From contig JACQAP010000010.1 of the NCBI GenBank assembly GCA_016194905.1, forward strand, positions 1 to 63,241: a stretch of 63,241 nucleotides of DNA, given 5' to 3'. The translations under genes were made by a program, and so were the position numbers. Positions 34,358 through 43,659 of this stretch are shown in pieces. Source of the DNA: Betaproteobacteria bacterium. GTDB lineage: Bacteria; Pseudomonadota; Gammaproteobacteria; Burkholderiales; JACQAP01. Each line of letters starts with the position of its first letter. Within the stretch, counting starts at the first letter, position 1. Below the pieces are notes generated by a model. That model was given only the letters and a program-made list of their open reading frames with translations, searched no databases and was not told where the DNA came from.

Positions 34358-35040
34358 CCGCGTTGCCGATTGCCGGAACCGCATTGCCGCAGTTGTTGCG
34401 ACTCGCGAGTCCGATGTTGCCGGTCGGAGCCTATGCCTACTCGCAAGGCATGGAATGGGCGGTGGACGAGAGGACCATCGGGGACGAGGACAGTGCGCTG
34501 GCCTGGATTGCAGACCTCCTGCGCTTCAACGTCGGCACGCTGGAAGCGCCGGTATGGCGGCGACTGTATCGGGCCTGGCAGGAGCGCGACGTCGAGTCCG
34601 CTCGCCATTGGAATGAGCGCTTCATCGCGATTCGCGGGACGGCGGAGTTTCGTGCCGAGACGCTGCAGATGGGCGGCGCATTAAAAGCGGTGCTTGATGC
34701 GACTCGTGAAATCGATACCGGCCTGCTGGATCAGATCGAGTCGCCCGCATTCCCGACAGCATTCAGTTTCGCCGCGTATGGCCTCGGCGTGCCTTTGCGC
34801 GAAGGCCTGACCGGCTACATGTGGGCGTGGGGAGAAAGCCAGGTTTCGGCGGCGATGAAGCTGGTGCCGCTCGGCCAGTCGAGCGGCCAGCGCATCCTCG
34901 TGAAGCTGATCGCGCTTCTGCCCGAAATTGCAGACAACGCGCTCGGCATGCAGGAAGACGGGCTGAGCAATTTCTCGCCGGCATTGGCCATTGCCAGCAG
35001 CCGCCACGAAACCCAGTACACCCGTTTGTTTCGTTCTTGA
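34354..35040 (+). CDS. ureF: Urease accessory protein UreF
   Basis: 228 aa, mostly helical. Signature parts include LLRLASPMLPVGAYAYSQGM-EWAV, LPIGAYSYS-like sequence typical of UreF, and SNFSPALAIASSRHETQYTR at the end. It bridges UreD and UreG and gates GTP use in nickel insertion. The start overlaps the ureE stop. It is separated from ureG by 241 bp of repeat-rich sequence, unlike the tight spacing upstream. Confidence 0.94.
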   Translation: MTALPIAGTALPQLLRLASPMLPVGAYAYSQGMEWAVDERTIGDEDSALAWIADLLRFNVGTLEAPVWRRLYRAWQERDVESARHWNERFIAIRGTAEFRAETLQMGGALKAVLDATREIDTGLLDQIESPAFPTAFSFAAYGLGVPLREGLTGYMWAWGESQVSAAMKLVPLGQSSGQRILVKLIALLPEIADNALGMQEDGLSNFSPALAIASSRHETQYTRLFRS

Positions 35041-35260
35041 GCTTGGCTCCGCCAAGCGTGAAAAGCAGTGAACACGAAGAGTCACGAAGGTAAGACTAAG
35101 GAACACGAAGAGGGATACACAAAGACAAACTTGAACAGGACGTGAAGGAACGGATTTCGGATCGTGCACGCGAGTCATCCTGTCGCGTTTTTTTATTGGG
35201 ATTGTAATGTTCTTGATTTCATTCGTGATCCTTTGTGCTTACCTTCGTGTTGAAAGAGTT
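35041..35260. repeat. Repeat-rich gap between ureF and ureG
   Basis: It begins with the hairpin GCTTGGC-TCC-GCCAAGC (35042-35058). AACACGAAGAG units at about 35068 and 35101 are matched by an inverted arm (CTTTGTGCTTACCTTCGTGTT) near 35231-35251. The centre holds CCTGTCGCGTTTTTTT on its own T run. No gene is visible. A partial stop of transcription before ureG is possible. Confidence 0.6.
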
Positions 35261-35281
35261 TTGGGTTAATTGGAGATGGTA

Positions 35282-35914
35282 ATGACGACGCAACCTTTGA
35301 GGGTGGGAATCGGCGGGCCTGTTGGCTCGGGCAAGACGGCGCTGACGCTGTCGCTATGCAAGGCGATGCGCGACAAGTATGAAGTGGCGGCTGTCACCAA
35401 CGACATCTACACGCAGGAAGATGCGCAATTCCTGGTGCGCAATGAAGCGCTGCCGCCCGAGCGCATCATCGGCGTGGAGACCGGCGGCTGTCCTCATACT
35501 GCGATACGCGAGGATGCGTCCATCAACCTGGAGGCGGTGGCCCGCCTTGCCAGGACTTTCGACAATCTCGATGTGGTGTTCGTCGAAAGCGGTGGCGACA
35601 ACCTTGCCGCGACCTTCAGTCCTGAATTATCCGATCTGACGCTCTACGTGATCGATGTCGCCGCCGGCGACAAGATTCCGCGCAAGGGCGGACCGGGGAT
35701 CATGAAATCGGATCTGCTGATCATCAACAAGATCGACCTGGCGCCTTACGTCGGCGCGTCCCTCGAAGTGATGGATCGCGATGCGCGCAAAATGCGCGGT
35801 GAAAGGCCTTTTCTGTTCAGTAATCTGAAAACCGGGCAGGGCCTCGATGAGATCGTCAGATTCATCGAAACGCAAGGCATGCTGAAGACGAAATCCGTGC
35901 CTGTTACGGCCTAA
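35282..35914 (+). CDS. ureG: Urease accessory GTPase UreG
   Basis: 210 aa SIMIBI-class GTPase. P-loop GGPVGSGKT (11-19), the nickel-binding Cys-Pro-His in [16 protein letters not shown], and [11 protein letters not shown] as the base-recognition motif. It dimerises on Ni2+ and GTP and delivers nickel to urease. I chose the ATG at 35282 (GGAG six bases before); ATG 35276 and TTG 35270 are in frame. It ends two bases before the convergent patatin gene. Confidence 0.96.
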   Translation: MTTQPLRVGIGGPVGSGKTALTLSLCKAMRDKYEVAAVTNDIYTQEDAQFLVRNEALPPERIIGVETGGCPHTAIREDASINLEAVARLARTFDNLDVVFVESGGDNLAATFSPELSDLTLYVIDVAAGDKIPRKGGPGIMKSDLLIINKIDLAPYVGASLEVMDRDARKMRGERPFLFSNLKTGQGLDEIVRFIETQGMLKTKSVPVTA

Positions 35915-35915
35915 G

Positions 35916-36902
35916 TCAGACAAACGCATTCAGGTCGACGGAAGAGCGCCGGCCGAGCAGGCCGGCGCTTCTTTCGAGCCAGGTTTCGGCTCTTGCCCTT
36001 CCCTCATCCTTGAGCTTCAACAGGAAGTCCAGGTCCGCGTTCAGCGTTTTCTCCACCCGCATTTTTCCGATCAGATCGTCCGCTTCGATCAGGTGAAAAT
36101 TGAGCCGCTTGAGCTTTCGCGCAAGCGTTCCCAGCGGCAACCACTGCTTCTCGATTTCGCGTTTGGCAAGCGCGAGGTTGCGCATTTCACGCAGGAATGC
36201 GGCATTGAACTGGAAATCGACCATTCGCGCGCGAATCGCGTCCGCCGAAGTCGGCAAGCCGTCGCGCTGCATGGGTTGCAGCCTCACCACCATGATGTCC
36301 GGTGCGCGGCATTGATAGAGTAGGGGATAGATCGCCGGATTGCCGCTGTAAGCGCCGTCCCAATAGGATTCTCCGTCGATCTCGATGGCATGGCTAAGCG
36401 TCGGCAGGCAGGCGGAAGCCAGCAGCGCTTCGGCGGATAGTTCGGCATTTTCGAAAAGCTTGAGCGTGCCGGTGCTCAGCCTGGTGGCGGCGATGAAGAG
36501 CCTGATCGCGCGCGGCGCGCGCAGCGCCTCGAAGTCGATGACCTCCGAAATGATCTTTCGCAGCGGATTGATGTCGAAAGGGTTGAGTTGATAGGGCGAA
36601 AACAGCCGCGAAAGATCGATCATCAACTGGGTCGAAGCGCCGGAACTGGAGGTAAGGGGATAGTTGCAGGAGCCGACTGCTTCCCAGAAGGAAGACAAAG
36701 TTTCGCGTGCGCCAGCCCGGCCGCCCTTGACCCATCCGGACGCCAGCGCGGCGGCGTTCATGGCGCCTGCACTGGTCCCGCTGATGGCTTCGATGCACAG
36801 GCGTGGCTCTTCCAATAACCGGTCGAGTACTCCCCATGTCAGCGCGCCGAGTGCGCCGCCGCCTTGCAGGGCCAGGTTCAGAGTTTTACGTTGTCGTAGC
36901 AT
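35916..36902 (-). CDS. Patatin-like phospholipase family protein
   Basis: 328 aa from the ATG at 36902 (MLRQRKTLNLALQGGGALGA); ATG 36929 and TTG 36935 are also in frame and none has a good ribosome site. The patatin parts are complete: oxyanion GGGALG, nucleophile GTSAG, and the catalytic Asp in YWDGAYSGNP. It should be a serine hydrolase with a Ser-Asp dyad, acting on lipids. No signal peptide, so cytoplasmic or peripheral. A relation to PHB metabolism, known for some members, is not shown here. Confidence 0.88.
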   Translation of the reverse strand: MLRQRKTLNLALQGGGALGALTWGVLDRLLEEPRLCIEAISGTSAGAMNAAALASGWVKGGRAGARETLSSFWEAVGSCNYPLTSSSGASTQLMIDLSRLFSPYQLNPFDINPLRKIISEVIDFEALRAPRAIRLFIAATRLSTGTLKLFENAELSAEALLASACLPTLSHAIEIDGESYWDGAYSGNPAIYPLLYQCRAPDIMVVRLQPMQRDGLPTSADAIRARMVDFQFNAAFLREMRNLALAKREIEKQWLPLGTLARKLKRLNFHLIEADDLIGKMRVEKTLNADLDFLLKLKDEGRARAETWLERSAGLLGRRSSVDLNAFV

Positions 36903-36959
36903 GTGATTAATTGTTGTGCGATGCGTCATATCCAATATCTATCGAATTGGACGTACAAG

Positions 36960-37080
36960 TTATGGAATAGATGCATGGTAATCCATTTATTTTGATGCAG
37001 CGAAACAATTTTTAATAATTAACATTAAATTTAAATTATAAAATAATGAACTTAAATATATTTAATGAAATACTCATAAG
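36960..37080. other. AT-rich intergenic island
   Basis: About 120 bp made almost entirely of A and T (runs such as TTTAATAATTAACATTAAATT) in a GC-rich chromosome, between two divergent genes. It could hold promoters for both (several TATAAT-like hexamers) and may bind an H-NS-like protein. No gene is visible. Confidence 0.55.
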
Positions 37081-37166
37081 CGTAGTCCCGCGTCCTGAAA
37101 ACGAATTCTCGGATCCATTTTGAGTTGATAGACGCTCTTACGACCCGCTTGTACACTTCCCCGTCG

Positions 37167-37583
37167 ATGGTGATGCGGTTGTTGAATGGCGCATGGCTGT
37201 TGGCCGCACTGTTCGGCGGTTTGTCGGTCTGGGCTCACGAACCGGCTGACCAGTTGGAACGTGCCAGGTTGCTGCGAGAGTTTCAGGTAATGCCATCGCC
37301 GGCTTCCTCGTCGGAGGCCGCAAGGACGCCGTCTCTACCCGCGGCGGCCATAGAAATGGAACGACTGCGTGCCACCGAGAGCCTTCGAACGCGGCAATTG
37401 GAGGACTCACAGTGGCGAAAATTGATCGGCGATCAGCAAATGCAGCTTCATCAATCGTCCACCGGTGCAGGACCGGAATCACAATGGCGCGCGCAATCGT
37501 TCGAACGCGACCGCCAGGCCCGGGACCTGTCAGCAGATATACTTCGTCGCGATCTGGAGTACCGGTCAGGTGGTCGCCGCTGA
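37167..37583 (+). CDS. Secreted hypothetical protein, Gln/Arg-rich
   Basis: About 138 aa from the ATG at 37167; ATG 37125 and 37173 are in frame. A signal peptide is likely (MRLLNGAWLLAALFGGLSVW-AHE). The mature chain is charged and helical with repeated RLRATESLRTRQLEDSQWRK and SQWRAQSFERDRQARDL segments, suggestive of a coiled coil. It has no recognised domain. The methyltransferase-like gene follows after 40 bp. Confidence 0.55.
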   Translation: MVMRLLNGAWLLAALFGGLSVWAHEPADQLERARLLREFQVMPSPASSSEAARTPSLPAAAIEMERLRATESLRTRQLEDSQWRKLIGDQQMQLHQSSTGAGPESQWRAQSFERDRQARDLSADILRRDLEYRSGGRR

Positions 37584-37623
37584 TGCCGCAATGCCAGTAA
37601 GATCAGAATCTTGGAGGGCAATG

Positions 37624-38448
37624 ATGTGGATGGGAAGGACGGTCCGTGTTGCGCTTGCAGCGGGCGCGGTGTCGGCGACGCTGTGCGCCGCAGTGTGGGC
37701 GCAGAGTGCCGATCGCCTGATCGACCAGGCGATGGTCGGAGATCATCGCGCCGAAGCGAACCAGGCACGGGACAAATACCGGCATCCCAAGGAAACGCTA
37801 CTGTTCTTCGGGCTTCGGCCTGACATGGCGGTGGTCGAGATCTCGCCCAGCCGTGGCTGGTACACCGAAATTCTGGCTCCCGTACTGCGTGATCGGGGAC
37901 GGTACTACGTCGCCGTATCCGCCGTAATGGAGAAGACGCCGGATGCGCTGAAGAAGAACGACGCAGATTATCGCGGCATGCTGGCGGCGGCGCCGGAGCT
38001 GTACGGCAAGGTCGAACTTTCGGTGATTTCGCCCGGCTCGCTGCAGGTTGCGCCGCCGGGAAGTGCGGATCTGGTCCTCACGTTCCGCAACGCTCACAAC
38101 TGGGCCAAGGCCGGAACCGCCGAGGCCATGTTCAAGGCGTTCTACGATGCGCTGAGGTCCGGGGGAACGTTCGGTGTGGTCGAGCACCGCGCCAAACCCG
38201 ATGCGTCCTTCCAGCAGCAGATCGATACCGGTTACATGACGGAAGCCTATGTTGTCGAGACGGCCCAGAAAGCAGGGTTCAAACTGGTCAACAAGTCCGA
38301 GATCAATGCCAATCCCAGGGACACCAAAGACTATCCGGGCGGGGTGTGGACGTTACCGCCGACTCTTCGGTACGGAGACCAGGATCGCGACAAATACCTG
38401 GCGATCGGCGAATCGGACCGCATGACGCTCAAATTCGTGAAGCCCTGA
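37624..38448 (+). CDS. Secreted class I SAM-dependent methyltransferase-like protein
   Basis: 274 aa. It starts with a signal peptide ending AAVWAQSAD, unusual for a SAM-dependent enzyme. The fold shows PDMAVVEISPSRGWYTEILA in the place of motif I, then ADLVLTFRNAHNW and GGTFGVVEH. The glycine-rich loop is replaced by SPSRGW, so methyl transfer in the periplasm is doubtful. Related exported proteins occur in many proteobacteria without known function. GGAGGG precedes ATG 37624; ATG 37621 is in frame. Confidence 0.8.
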   Translation: MWMGRTVRVALAAGAVSATLCAAVWAQSADRLIDQAMVGDHRAEANQARDKYRHPKETLLFFGLRPDMAVVEISPSRGWYTEILAPVLRDRGRYYVAVSAVMEKTPDALKKNDADYRGMLAAAPELYGKVELSVISPGSLQVAPPGSADLVLTFRNAHNWAKAGTAEAMFKAFYDALRSGGTFGVVEHRAKPDASFQQQIDTGYMTEAYVVETAQKAGFKLVNKSEINANPRDTKDYPGGVWTLPPTLRYGDQDRDKYLAIGESDRMTLKFVKP

Positions 38449-38450
38449 CG

Positions 38451-39725
38451 ATGAACGATTCATTGCGCATGGGCGCGCAGGTCGACGCGGCGGCTTCGGC
38501 GCTCGAGTCGAAGGTCATCGCCTGGCGGCGCGATTTTCACCAGCATCCGGAATTATCGAATCGCGAGATTCGCACCGCAGGCGCCGTCGCCGGGCATCTG
38601 CGCGCACTTGGGTTGGCAGTACAGACCGGCGTCGCCCATACCGGCGTGGTCGGATTGCTGGATTCCGGAAAACCAGGGCCGGTGATTGCGTTGCGGGCGG
38701 ACATGGATGCACTGCCGGTCGCCGAGCAGGTCGATCTGCCCTTCGCGTCGAAGGAGCGCACGACGTTCAACGGCCAGGAAGTCGGCGTCATGCATGCCTG
38801 CGGGCACGATTGCCATATTGCCGTGCTGATGGGCGTTGCCGAGCTGCTGGCAGGCATGAAGACGCAACTGCGAGGCCGCATCAAGTTCATTTTCCAGCCC
38901 GCGGAGGAGGGACCGCCGCCGGGAGAGGAAGGCGGTGCGGCATTGATGATCAAGCAGGGTGTGCTCGAAAATCCGAGCCCCGACGTGATCTTCGGTCTGC
39001 ACGTGTTCGCCGGTGTCGAGGCGGGCATGATCGCCTATCGCCCCGGCCCTGCGATGGCCAGTTCGGATCGCATCCGCATTACGGTAAATGGGCGCCAGAC
39101 CCACGGTGCGTTGCCGTGGAGAGGCGTGGATCCGATCGTGATTTCCTCGCAGATCGTGCTGGGCCTGCAGACCATCGTCAGCCGCCAGGTCGATGTGACG
39201 CTGGAGCCCGCGGTCGTGAGCATCGGCGCAATCAAGGGCGGTGTGCGCGACAACATCATTCCCGATGCCGTCGAAATGCTCGGCACCGTGCGTACGTTCA
39301 ACGAGGAAATGCGCTCGGACATCCACGACCGAATCCGCAACACGGTGGAGCTCATCGCCAAGAGCGCGGGCGCGTCCGCTCAAGTCCATTTCGACAATGC
39401 TTATCCGGTCACGGTGAACGACATCCCGCTCACCGAACGCATGGTGCCGACGCTCGAACGGGTTGCCGGCAAGGAGAAGGTTTTCGTCGGCCAGAAGATC
39501 ACGGGATACGAGGATTTTTCCTACTATCAGCAGAAGGTCCCGGGCTTCTTCTTCTTTGTCGGCATTACGCCGCGCCGCATCGATCAAAGCGGCGTCGATC
39601 TCAAGCAATCGGCGCCGAATCATTCGCCACGGTTCTTCGTCGACGAATCGGCGTTGCTCCTTGGCGTGCGATCGCTCGCGCATTTGACGCTGGACTACAT
39701 GGCGTCACACTCGAAGGCGGGTTAA
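38451..39725 (+). CDS. M20 family metallo-amidohydrolase (hippurate/N-acyl-amino-acid hydrolase type)
   Basis: 424 aa. Two-domain M20D peptidase: AWRRDFHQHPELSNRE at the start, metal site MHACGHDCHIAVLMG, catalytic Glu in FQPAEEGPPPGEEGG, and His in GLHVFAG. A dimerisation domain follows (about 190-310). These enzymes hydrolyse N-acyl amino acids or related amides using Zn2+ or Mn2+. There is no signal peptide. The start is two bases after the previous stop, so it is probably co-transcribed. Confidence 0.9.
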   Translation: MNDSLRMGAQVDAAASALESKVIAWRRDFHQHPELSNREIRTAGAVAGHLRALGLAVQTGVAHTGVVGLLDSGKPGPVIALRADMDALPVAEQVDLPFASKERTTFNGQEVGVMHACGHDCHIAVLMGVAELLAGMKTQLRGRIKFIFQPAEEGPPPGEEGGAALMIKQGVLENPSPDVIFGLHVFAGVEAGMIAYRPGPAMASSDRIRITVNGRQTHGALPWRGVDPIVISSQIVLGLQTIVSRQVDVTLEPAVVSIGAIKGGVRDNIIPDAVEMLGTVRTFNEEMRSDIHDRIRNTVELIAKSAGASAQVHFDNAYPVTVNDIPLTERMVPTLERVAGKEKVFVGQKITGYEDFSYYQQKVPGFFFFVGITPRRIDQSGVDLKQSAPNHSPRFFVDESALLLGVRSLAHLTLDYMASHSKAG

Positions 39726-39764
39726 AATCCTCGCATAAGACAACCCCCCTGTCCGGAGGACAAC

Positions 39765-40253
39765 GTGACCAGCATCCGCAGACTCACCTCTTTTATCCTG
39801 TTGCTCGCAGCCGTGTTCGTTCCTGCGACGCTGTTGCGTGCCGATACGGACGAGAGCGGCTTCATCCGTGTCCTGCCCGAAGATATCCAGTGGAAGGATG
39901 CGCCGGGATACAACGGCGTGAAGATGGCTGTGATCGCGGGCGATCCGTCCAAACCCGGTGTCTACGTCGTCCGCGTGAAGTTTCCTCCCGGACTCATGTC
40001 GCGCCCGCATTTTCATCCGGACGACCGTTACGCCGTGGTGCTGAAGGGCACTTGGTGGACGGGAACCGGCGACACTTTCGACCCGAACACGACCGTGCCG
40101 GTGAAAGCGGGCGGCTTCATGAAACACCCGGCGGGCGGCCATCACTACGATGGCGCCAAGGATGAAGAGGTCATTCTGCAGTTGATCGGGTACGGTCCGG
40201 GCGGCACGACCATGATCCACCCGGAAGACGGTCACACCGGTCCGTCCAGATAA
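39765..40253 (+). CDS. Secreted cupin-domain protein
   Basis: 162 aa, start GTG 39765 with GGAGGA five bases upstream. A signal peptide (RRLTSFILLLAAVFVPATLL) is followed by a cupin core: PGLMSRPHFHPDDRYAVVLK-G and later HPAGGHHYDGAKDEE, with His residues in the two cupin motifs. It may bind a metal or act as a small sensor domain. It has no obvious partner. A terminator follows. Confidence 0.82.
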   Translation: MTSIRRLTSFILLLAAVFVPATLLRADTDESGFIRVLPEDIQWKDAPGYNGVKMAVIAGDPSKPGVYVVRVKFPPGLMSRPHFHPDDRYAVVLKGTWWTGTGDTFDPNTTVPVKAGGFMKHPAGGHHYDGAKDEEVILQLIGYGPGGTTMIHPEDGHTGPSR

Positions 40254-40272
40254 TCACCGAACTTTTTTTCGG

Positions 40273-40300
40273 AAGCGGCAGAAGTCTCTGCCGCTTTTTT
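40273..40300 (+). terminator. Intrinsic terminator after the cupin gene
   Basis: AAGCGGCAGA (40273-40282), loop AGTC, TCTGCCGCTT (40287-40296) and a six-T run. It separates the upstream group from fhs. Confidence 0.9.
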
Positions 40301-40334
40301 GTTTCTGAACCCTAAGAACCAGAAAAGGCCCGCC

Positions 40335-42011
40335 GTGCTTTCCGACATCGAAATCGCGCAGCAGGCGCGGATGCAACGCATCACCGTGCTTGCCCGGGAG
40401 CGTCTCGGCATTGCCGAGGAGCATCTCGAACCCTACGGTCACTTCAAGGCCAAGCTCTCGCTGGCTTATCTCGACAGTCTCAGGGATCGGCCTGACGGCA
40501 AGCTGGTCCTTGTCACTGCGATCAGCCCGACACCGGCCGGTGAGGGTAAGACTACGACGACGGTCGGACTTGGCGATGCCTTGAACCGGATCGGCAAGAA
40601 GGCGCTGATCGCGCTGCGTGAGCCGAGCCTCGGCCCGGTATTCGGCATGAAGGGCGGCGCGGCCGGAGGCGGCTACGCGCAAGTGGTGCCGATGGAAGAC
40701 ATCAATCTGCACTTCACCGGCGACTTCAATGCCATTCAGCTTGCTAATAATCTATTGGCGGCGATGCTGGATAACCATATTCATCACGGCAACGAACTCG
40801 GCATCGACGTGCGCCGGATTGCCTGGAAGCGCGTGCTGGATATGAATGATCGCGCGCTGCGCGATATCGTCGTGTCCCTCGGTGGCCCCGGCAATGGCTA
40901 TCCGCGACAGGACGGCTTCGACATCGTGGTGGCCTCCGAGGTCATGGCGATCTTCTGCCTGTCCACTTCATTGGTCGATCTGAAGCAGCGGCTGGGTAAC
41001 ATCGTGGTCGCTTACACAAAGGAGCAGCAGCCGGTGCGCGCGCGGGATCTCGATGCACATGGCGCCATGACCGTGCTGCTCAAGGATGCGCTCAAACCGA
41101 ACCTGGTGCAGACCCTGGAGAACACGCCCGCGATTCTTCATGGCGGTCCGTTTGCCAATATCGCGCATGGCTGCAACTCGGTCATTGCTACGCGGGCGGG
41201 ACTCAAGCTCGCCGATTACGTGGTGACCGAGGCCGGCTTCGGCGCCGATCTCGGCGCGGAGAAATTTGTCGATATCAAATGCCGCAAGTCGGGACTTCGG
41301 CCGGACGCCTGCGTGATCGTCGCGACTGTTCGCGCGCTGAAGTATCACGGCGGGGCCGATCTGAAGGACCTGAACAGGGAGAATCTCGCAGCTCTGGAAA
41401 AAGGGATTGCGAACCTGGCGCGCCACGTCGACAACGTGCGTAGTCAATATGGACTGCCGTGCGTGGTATCGATCAATCATTTCACCCACGACACCGAAGC
41501 AGAGATCGCCCTGCTGAAGCAGAAGATTGCTACGCAGGACACACCGGTGATACTGGCTAAGCACTGGGCGCAGGGTGGCGCCGGTGCCGAAGAACTGGCG
41601 CACACGGTCGTCGGCATCATCGACAAGGGAACTTCAGGATTTCGTTTCGTCTATGAGGATACGGCGACCTTGTGGGACAAGGTCCGGGCGGTGGCGACAA
41701 AAATTTACGGCGCGGCGGATATCACCGCCGACGCCAAGGTGAAGGCGCAGATCCAGAAGCTGCAGGATGGCGGCTATGGCCACTATCCGGTCTGCATCGC
41801 CAAGACGCAGTATTCCTTTTCCACGGACGCTTCGTCCCGCGGCGCTCCTTCGGGACACGTCATCAACATCCGTGAAGTGCGCCTCGCCGCCGGAGCGGAA
41901 TTCGTCGTCATGGTATGCGGTGACATCATGACCATGCCCGGATTGCCCAAAGTCCCAGCCGCGACGAAGATCGATCTGGCACCGGATGGCAAGGTTGTCG
42001 GGTTGTTCTAA
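40335..42011 (+). CDS. fhs: Formate--tetrahydrofolate ligase
   Basis: 558 aa, the usual size. It makes 10-formyl-THF from formate, THF and ATP. P-loop [11 protein letters not shown] (66-76), [20 protein letters not shown] and LVTEAGFG-like [16 protein letters not shown] are diagnostic. Start GTG 40335 has AAGG six bases upstream; the frame opens 12 codons earlier inside the terminator T run. FolD, the next enzyme of the THF pathway, is encoded at 58776. Confidence 0.95.
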   Translation: MLSDIEIAQQARMQRITVLARERLGIAEEHLEPYGHFKAKLSLAYLDSLRDRPDGKLVLVTAISPTPAGEGKTTTTVGLGDALNRIGKKALIALREPSLGPVFGMKGGAAGGGYAQVVPMEDINLHFTGDFNAIQLANNLLAAMLDNHIHHGNELGIDVRRIAWKRVLDMNDRALRDIVVSLGGPGNGYPRQDGFDIVVASEVMAIFCLSTSLVDLKQRLGNIVVAYTKEQQPVRARDLDAHGAMTVLLKDALKPNLVQTLENTPAILHGGPFANIAHGCNSVIATRAGLKLADYVVTEAGFGADLGAEKFVDIKCRKSGLRPDACVIVATVRALKYHGGADLKDLNRENLAALEKGIANLARHVDNVRSQYGLPCVVSINHFTHDTEAEIALLKQKIATQDTPVILAKHWAQGGAGAEELAHTVVGIIDKGTSGFRFVYEDTATLWDKVRAVATKIYGAADITADAKVKAQIQKLQDGGYGHYPVCIAKTQYSFSTDASSRGAPSGHVINIREVRLAAGAEFVVMVCGDIMTMPGLPKVPAATKIDLAPDGKVVGLF

Positions 42012-42062
42012 ATAAAAATCTCAACGCAGAGGCGCAGAGTACGCAGAGCAACGCAGAGAAGA
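42012..42062. repeat. Dispersed repeat, left copy at the accessory block
   Basis: It begins right after the fhs stop and consists of CGCAGAG units. AAAATCTCAACGCAGAG (42015-42031) is the exact reverse complement of 44647-44663, so these two copies bracket the accessory genes 42209-44528. The rest of the gap (42063-42208) shows no gene. Confidence 0.7.
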
Positions 42063-42208
42063 CGAGACTTGGGGGCGGACGTCAGGAATTGTTCCGCGGG
42101 AGCAGACGTTCCGATGTTTATGCTATTGGAAACCTATTTATAGCTATAGAAACGTGTTTCTGGCATCGGAGATGTTTATCATGACGTCTAAACCTAGTCG
42201 GGTTTCAC

Positions 42209-42841
42209 ATGCCAGCGATCAATCGAAGCCGCGTACTGAGGGCGATGGAAGACAGCCCTTGGAACCTTAGCAACAAGGTCTTATATGACCTATGCAGCGC
42301 CCATCCAGCACATGTGGAAACCGGAGCCATACTGGCGAAGATCTTGTTGATTGGTCGCGTGTATGCAGCAGCCATCGAGCGTAGGACGACCAAGCAAGAC
42401 GAAGACGAGAACGACAGTTTCTATGTCGAGGAAGTGGCACCCGCTCTACGAGACTCCGAGATCGATATCTGGCTCACCGAAGCAAGATCGGTCATGCCCG
42501 GAACGCCAGTGGCACTTGCCACGCTGGTCAAAGTTCATGGCATGACCACGGCCCTTTTCAGCGAGATCAGCGGCATGGAGAAGCGCTCAATGGCATCGAA
42601 GTACTTGCACTTTCATGTGCCAGAGCTGTTCTACATCTACGACTCGCGTGCTGTAGAAGCGCTTCGTAAGTTCACACCCCATCTGCCGCGCGCGTCGCGA
42701 ACATCAGGCCTTGGAGACAACGAATACCGGAAGTTCGCGGAAAAGTGCGACCATCTACAAACGCTCTGCGAGAAAGAGTATTCGCTTCGCCTCCTCCCGC
42801 GTCAGGTCGACAACTTGCTTCTCGGAGTCAACAAAAAGTGA
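42209..42841 (+). CDS. Hypothetical protein in accessory block
   Basis: 210 aa, soluble, no signal peptide. Notable segments are NLSNKVLYDLCSAHPAHVE, AKILLIGRVYAAAIERR and SKYLHFHVPELFYIYDSRA. The last resembles a helix-rich motif seen in uncharacterised proteins of genomic islands. Codon use is less GC-biased than in flanking housekeeping genes, suggesting transfer. The next ORF begins 86 bp downstream on the same strand. Confidence 0.7.
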   Translation: MPAINRSRVLRAMEDSPWNLSNKVLYDLCSAHPAHVETGAILAKILLIGRVYAAAIERRTTKQDEDENDSFYVEEVAPALRDSEIDIWLTEARSVMPGTPVALATLVKVHGMTTALFSEISGMEKRSMASKYLHFHVPELFYIYDSRAVEALRKFTPHLPRASRTSGLGDNEYRKFAEKCDHLQTLCEKEYSLRLLPRQVDNLLLGVNKK

Positions 42842-42914
42842 AACCTCACCCCTCCGTCGAGGCGAGGCGCAACGACGTTCCGCCGTTGGCCCCGCCGCAC
42901 GTCGAACGTTAGAC
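42842..42914 (+). other. Possible attC-like (integron cassette) site, weak
   Basis: The short gap between the two hypothetical genes is GC-rich and palindromic and ends in AACGTTAGAC. GTTAGAC (42908-42914) fits the integron core GTTRRRY, but the matching RYYYAAC start is not present. This is only suggestive. Confidence 0.25.
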
Positions 42915-42926
42915 CTCACGTCGATT

Positions 42927-43649
42927 ATGACATTGCCGCCCGCTCCCCAAGGTTGGGGCCAAGACGAAGTCACAGGCTTCCTCGACAGCGTGCGAGGTAA
43001 CTCGTTCGCCACCTATGAGCAGCTGAGGCCGCAGTTTCAAAGGCCAATTGCAATAGACGGCGCGTATCGCACACTACAGAAAAATCTCTTCAATACCAGA
43101 GAGTGGTTCGCCGCATTCTTTCTCTTGCGCGCCCACTCGAACTTTCTCGCGGCCGTCAACCTAGCATCGGGTGGTCAATTTCCTGAGTCCTTTGCCGTGT
43201 TGCGCTCCAGTTTAGAAAGCGCGCTATACGGCCTTTACCTTTGCAAGAATCCTGATTCGCGGCGCACTTGGCTGGAACGTCATGACAGTGACGAACATAA
43301 GAAAAGAGTCCGTGATGAATTCAAGATCGGGACAATGCTGGGCCTTCTGCAGTCCGTTGACCGGCGTGAAGGAGAAATCGCGCAAACTCTCTATGACCGG
43401 ACAATTGACTTTGGTGCTCATCCGAACGAGCGGGCGCTTATGGGATCGCTCGGGATGAATGAAGATCCCGAGAGCTTCCATTTCACAGTGATATATGCCG
43501 GGGATGAGCCGATTCAGTTCCAGCATGCGCTCAAGACGATTTCACAGGTTGGAGTCTGCGTTTTGGGAGTGTTCAAACTCGTCTATCGTGAGCGGTACGA
43601 TCTAATTGGCCTCTCCGACACGCTGCGTCAGCTAAGGGCGGGGTTGTGA
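42927..43649 (+). CDS. Hypothetical protein in accessory block
   Basis: 240 aa from the ATG at 42927. A mainly helical protein with QKNLFNTREWFAAFFLLRAH, SNFLAAVNLASGGQFPESFA and LRSSLESALYGLYLCKNP. The pattern of a long helical domain with RSSLESA recalls uncharacterised proteins often found near mobile elements. No catalytic motif is apparent. It could be a gene cassette or island cargo. Confidence 0.7.
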   Translation: MTLPPAPQGWGQDEVTGFLDSVRGNSFATYEQLRPQFQRPIAIDGAYRTLQKNLFNTREWFAAFFLLRAHSNFLAAVNLASGGQFPESFAVLRSSLESALYGLYLCKNPDSRRTWLERHDSDEHKKRVRDEFKIGTMLGLLQSVDRREGEIAQTLYDRTIDFGAHPNERALMGSLGMNEDPESFHFTVIYAGDEPIQFQHALKTISQVGVCVLGVFKLVYRERYDLIGLSDTLRQLRAGL

Positions 43650-43659
43650 GGTCTAAAGA

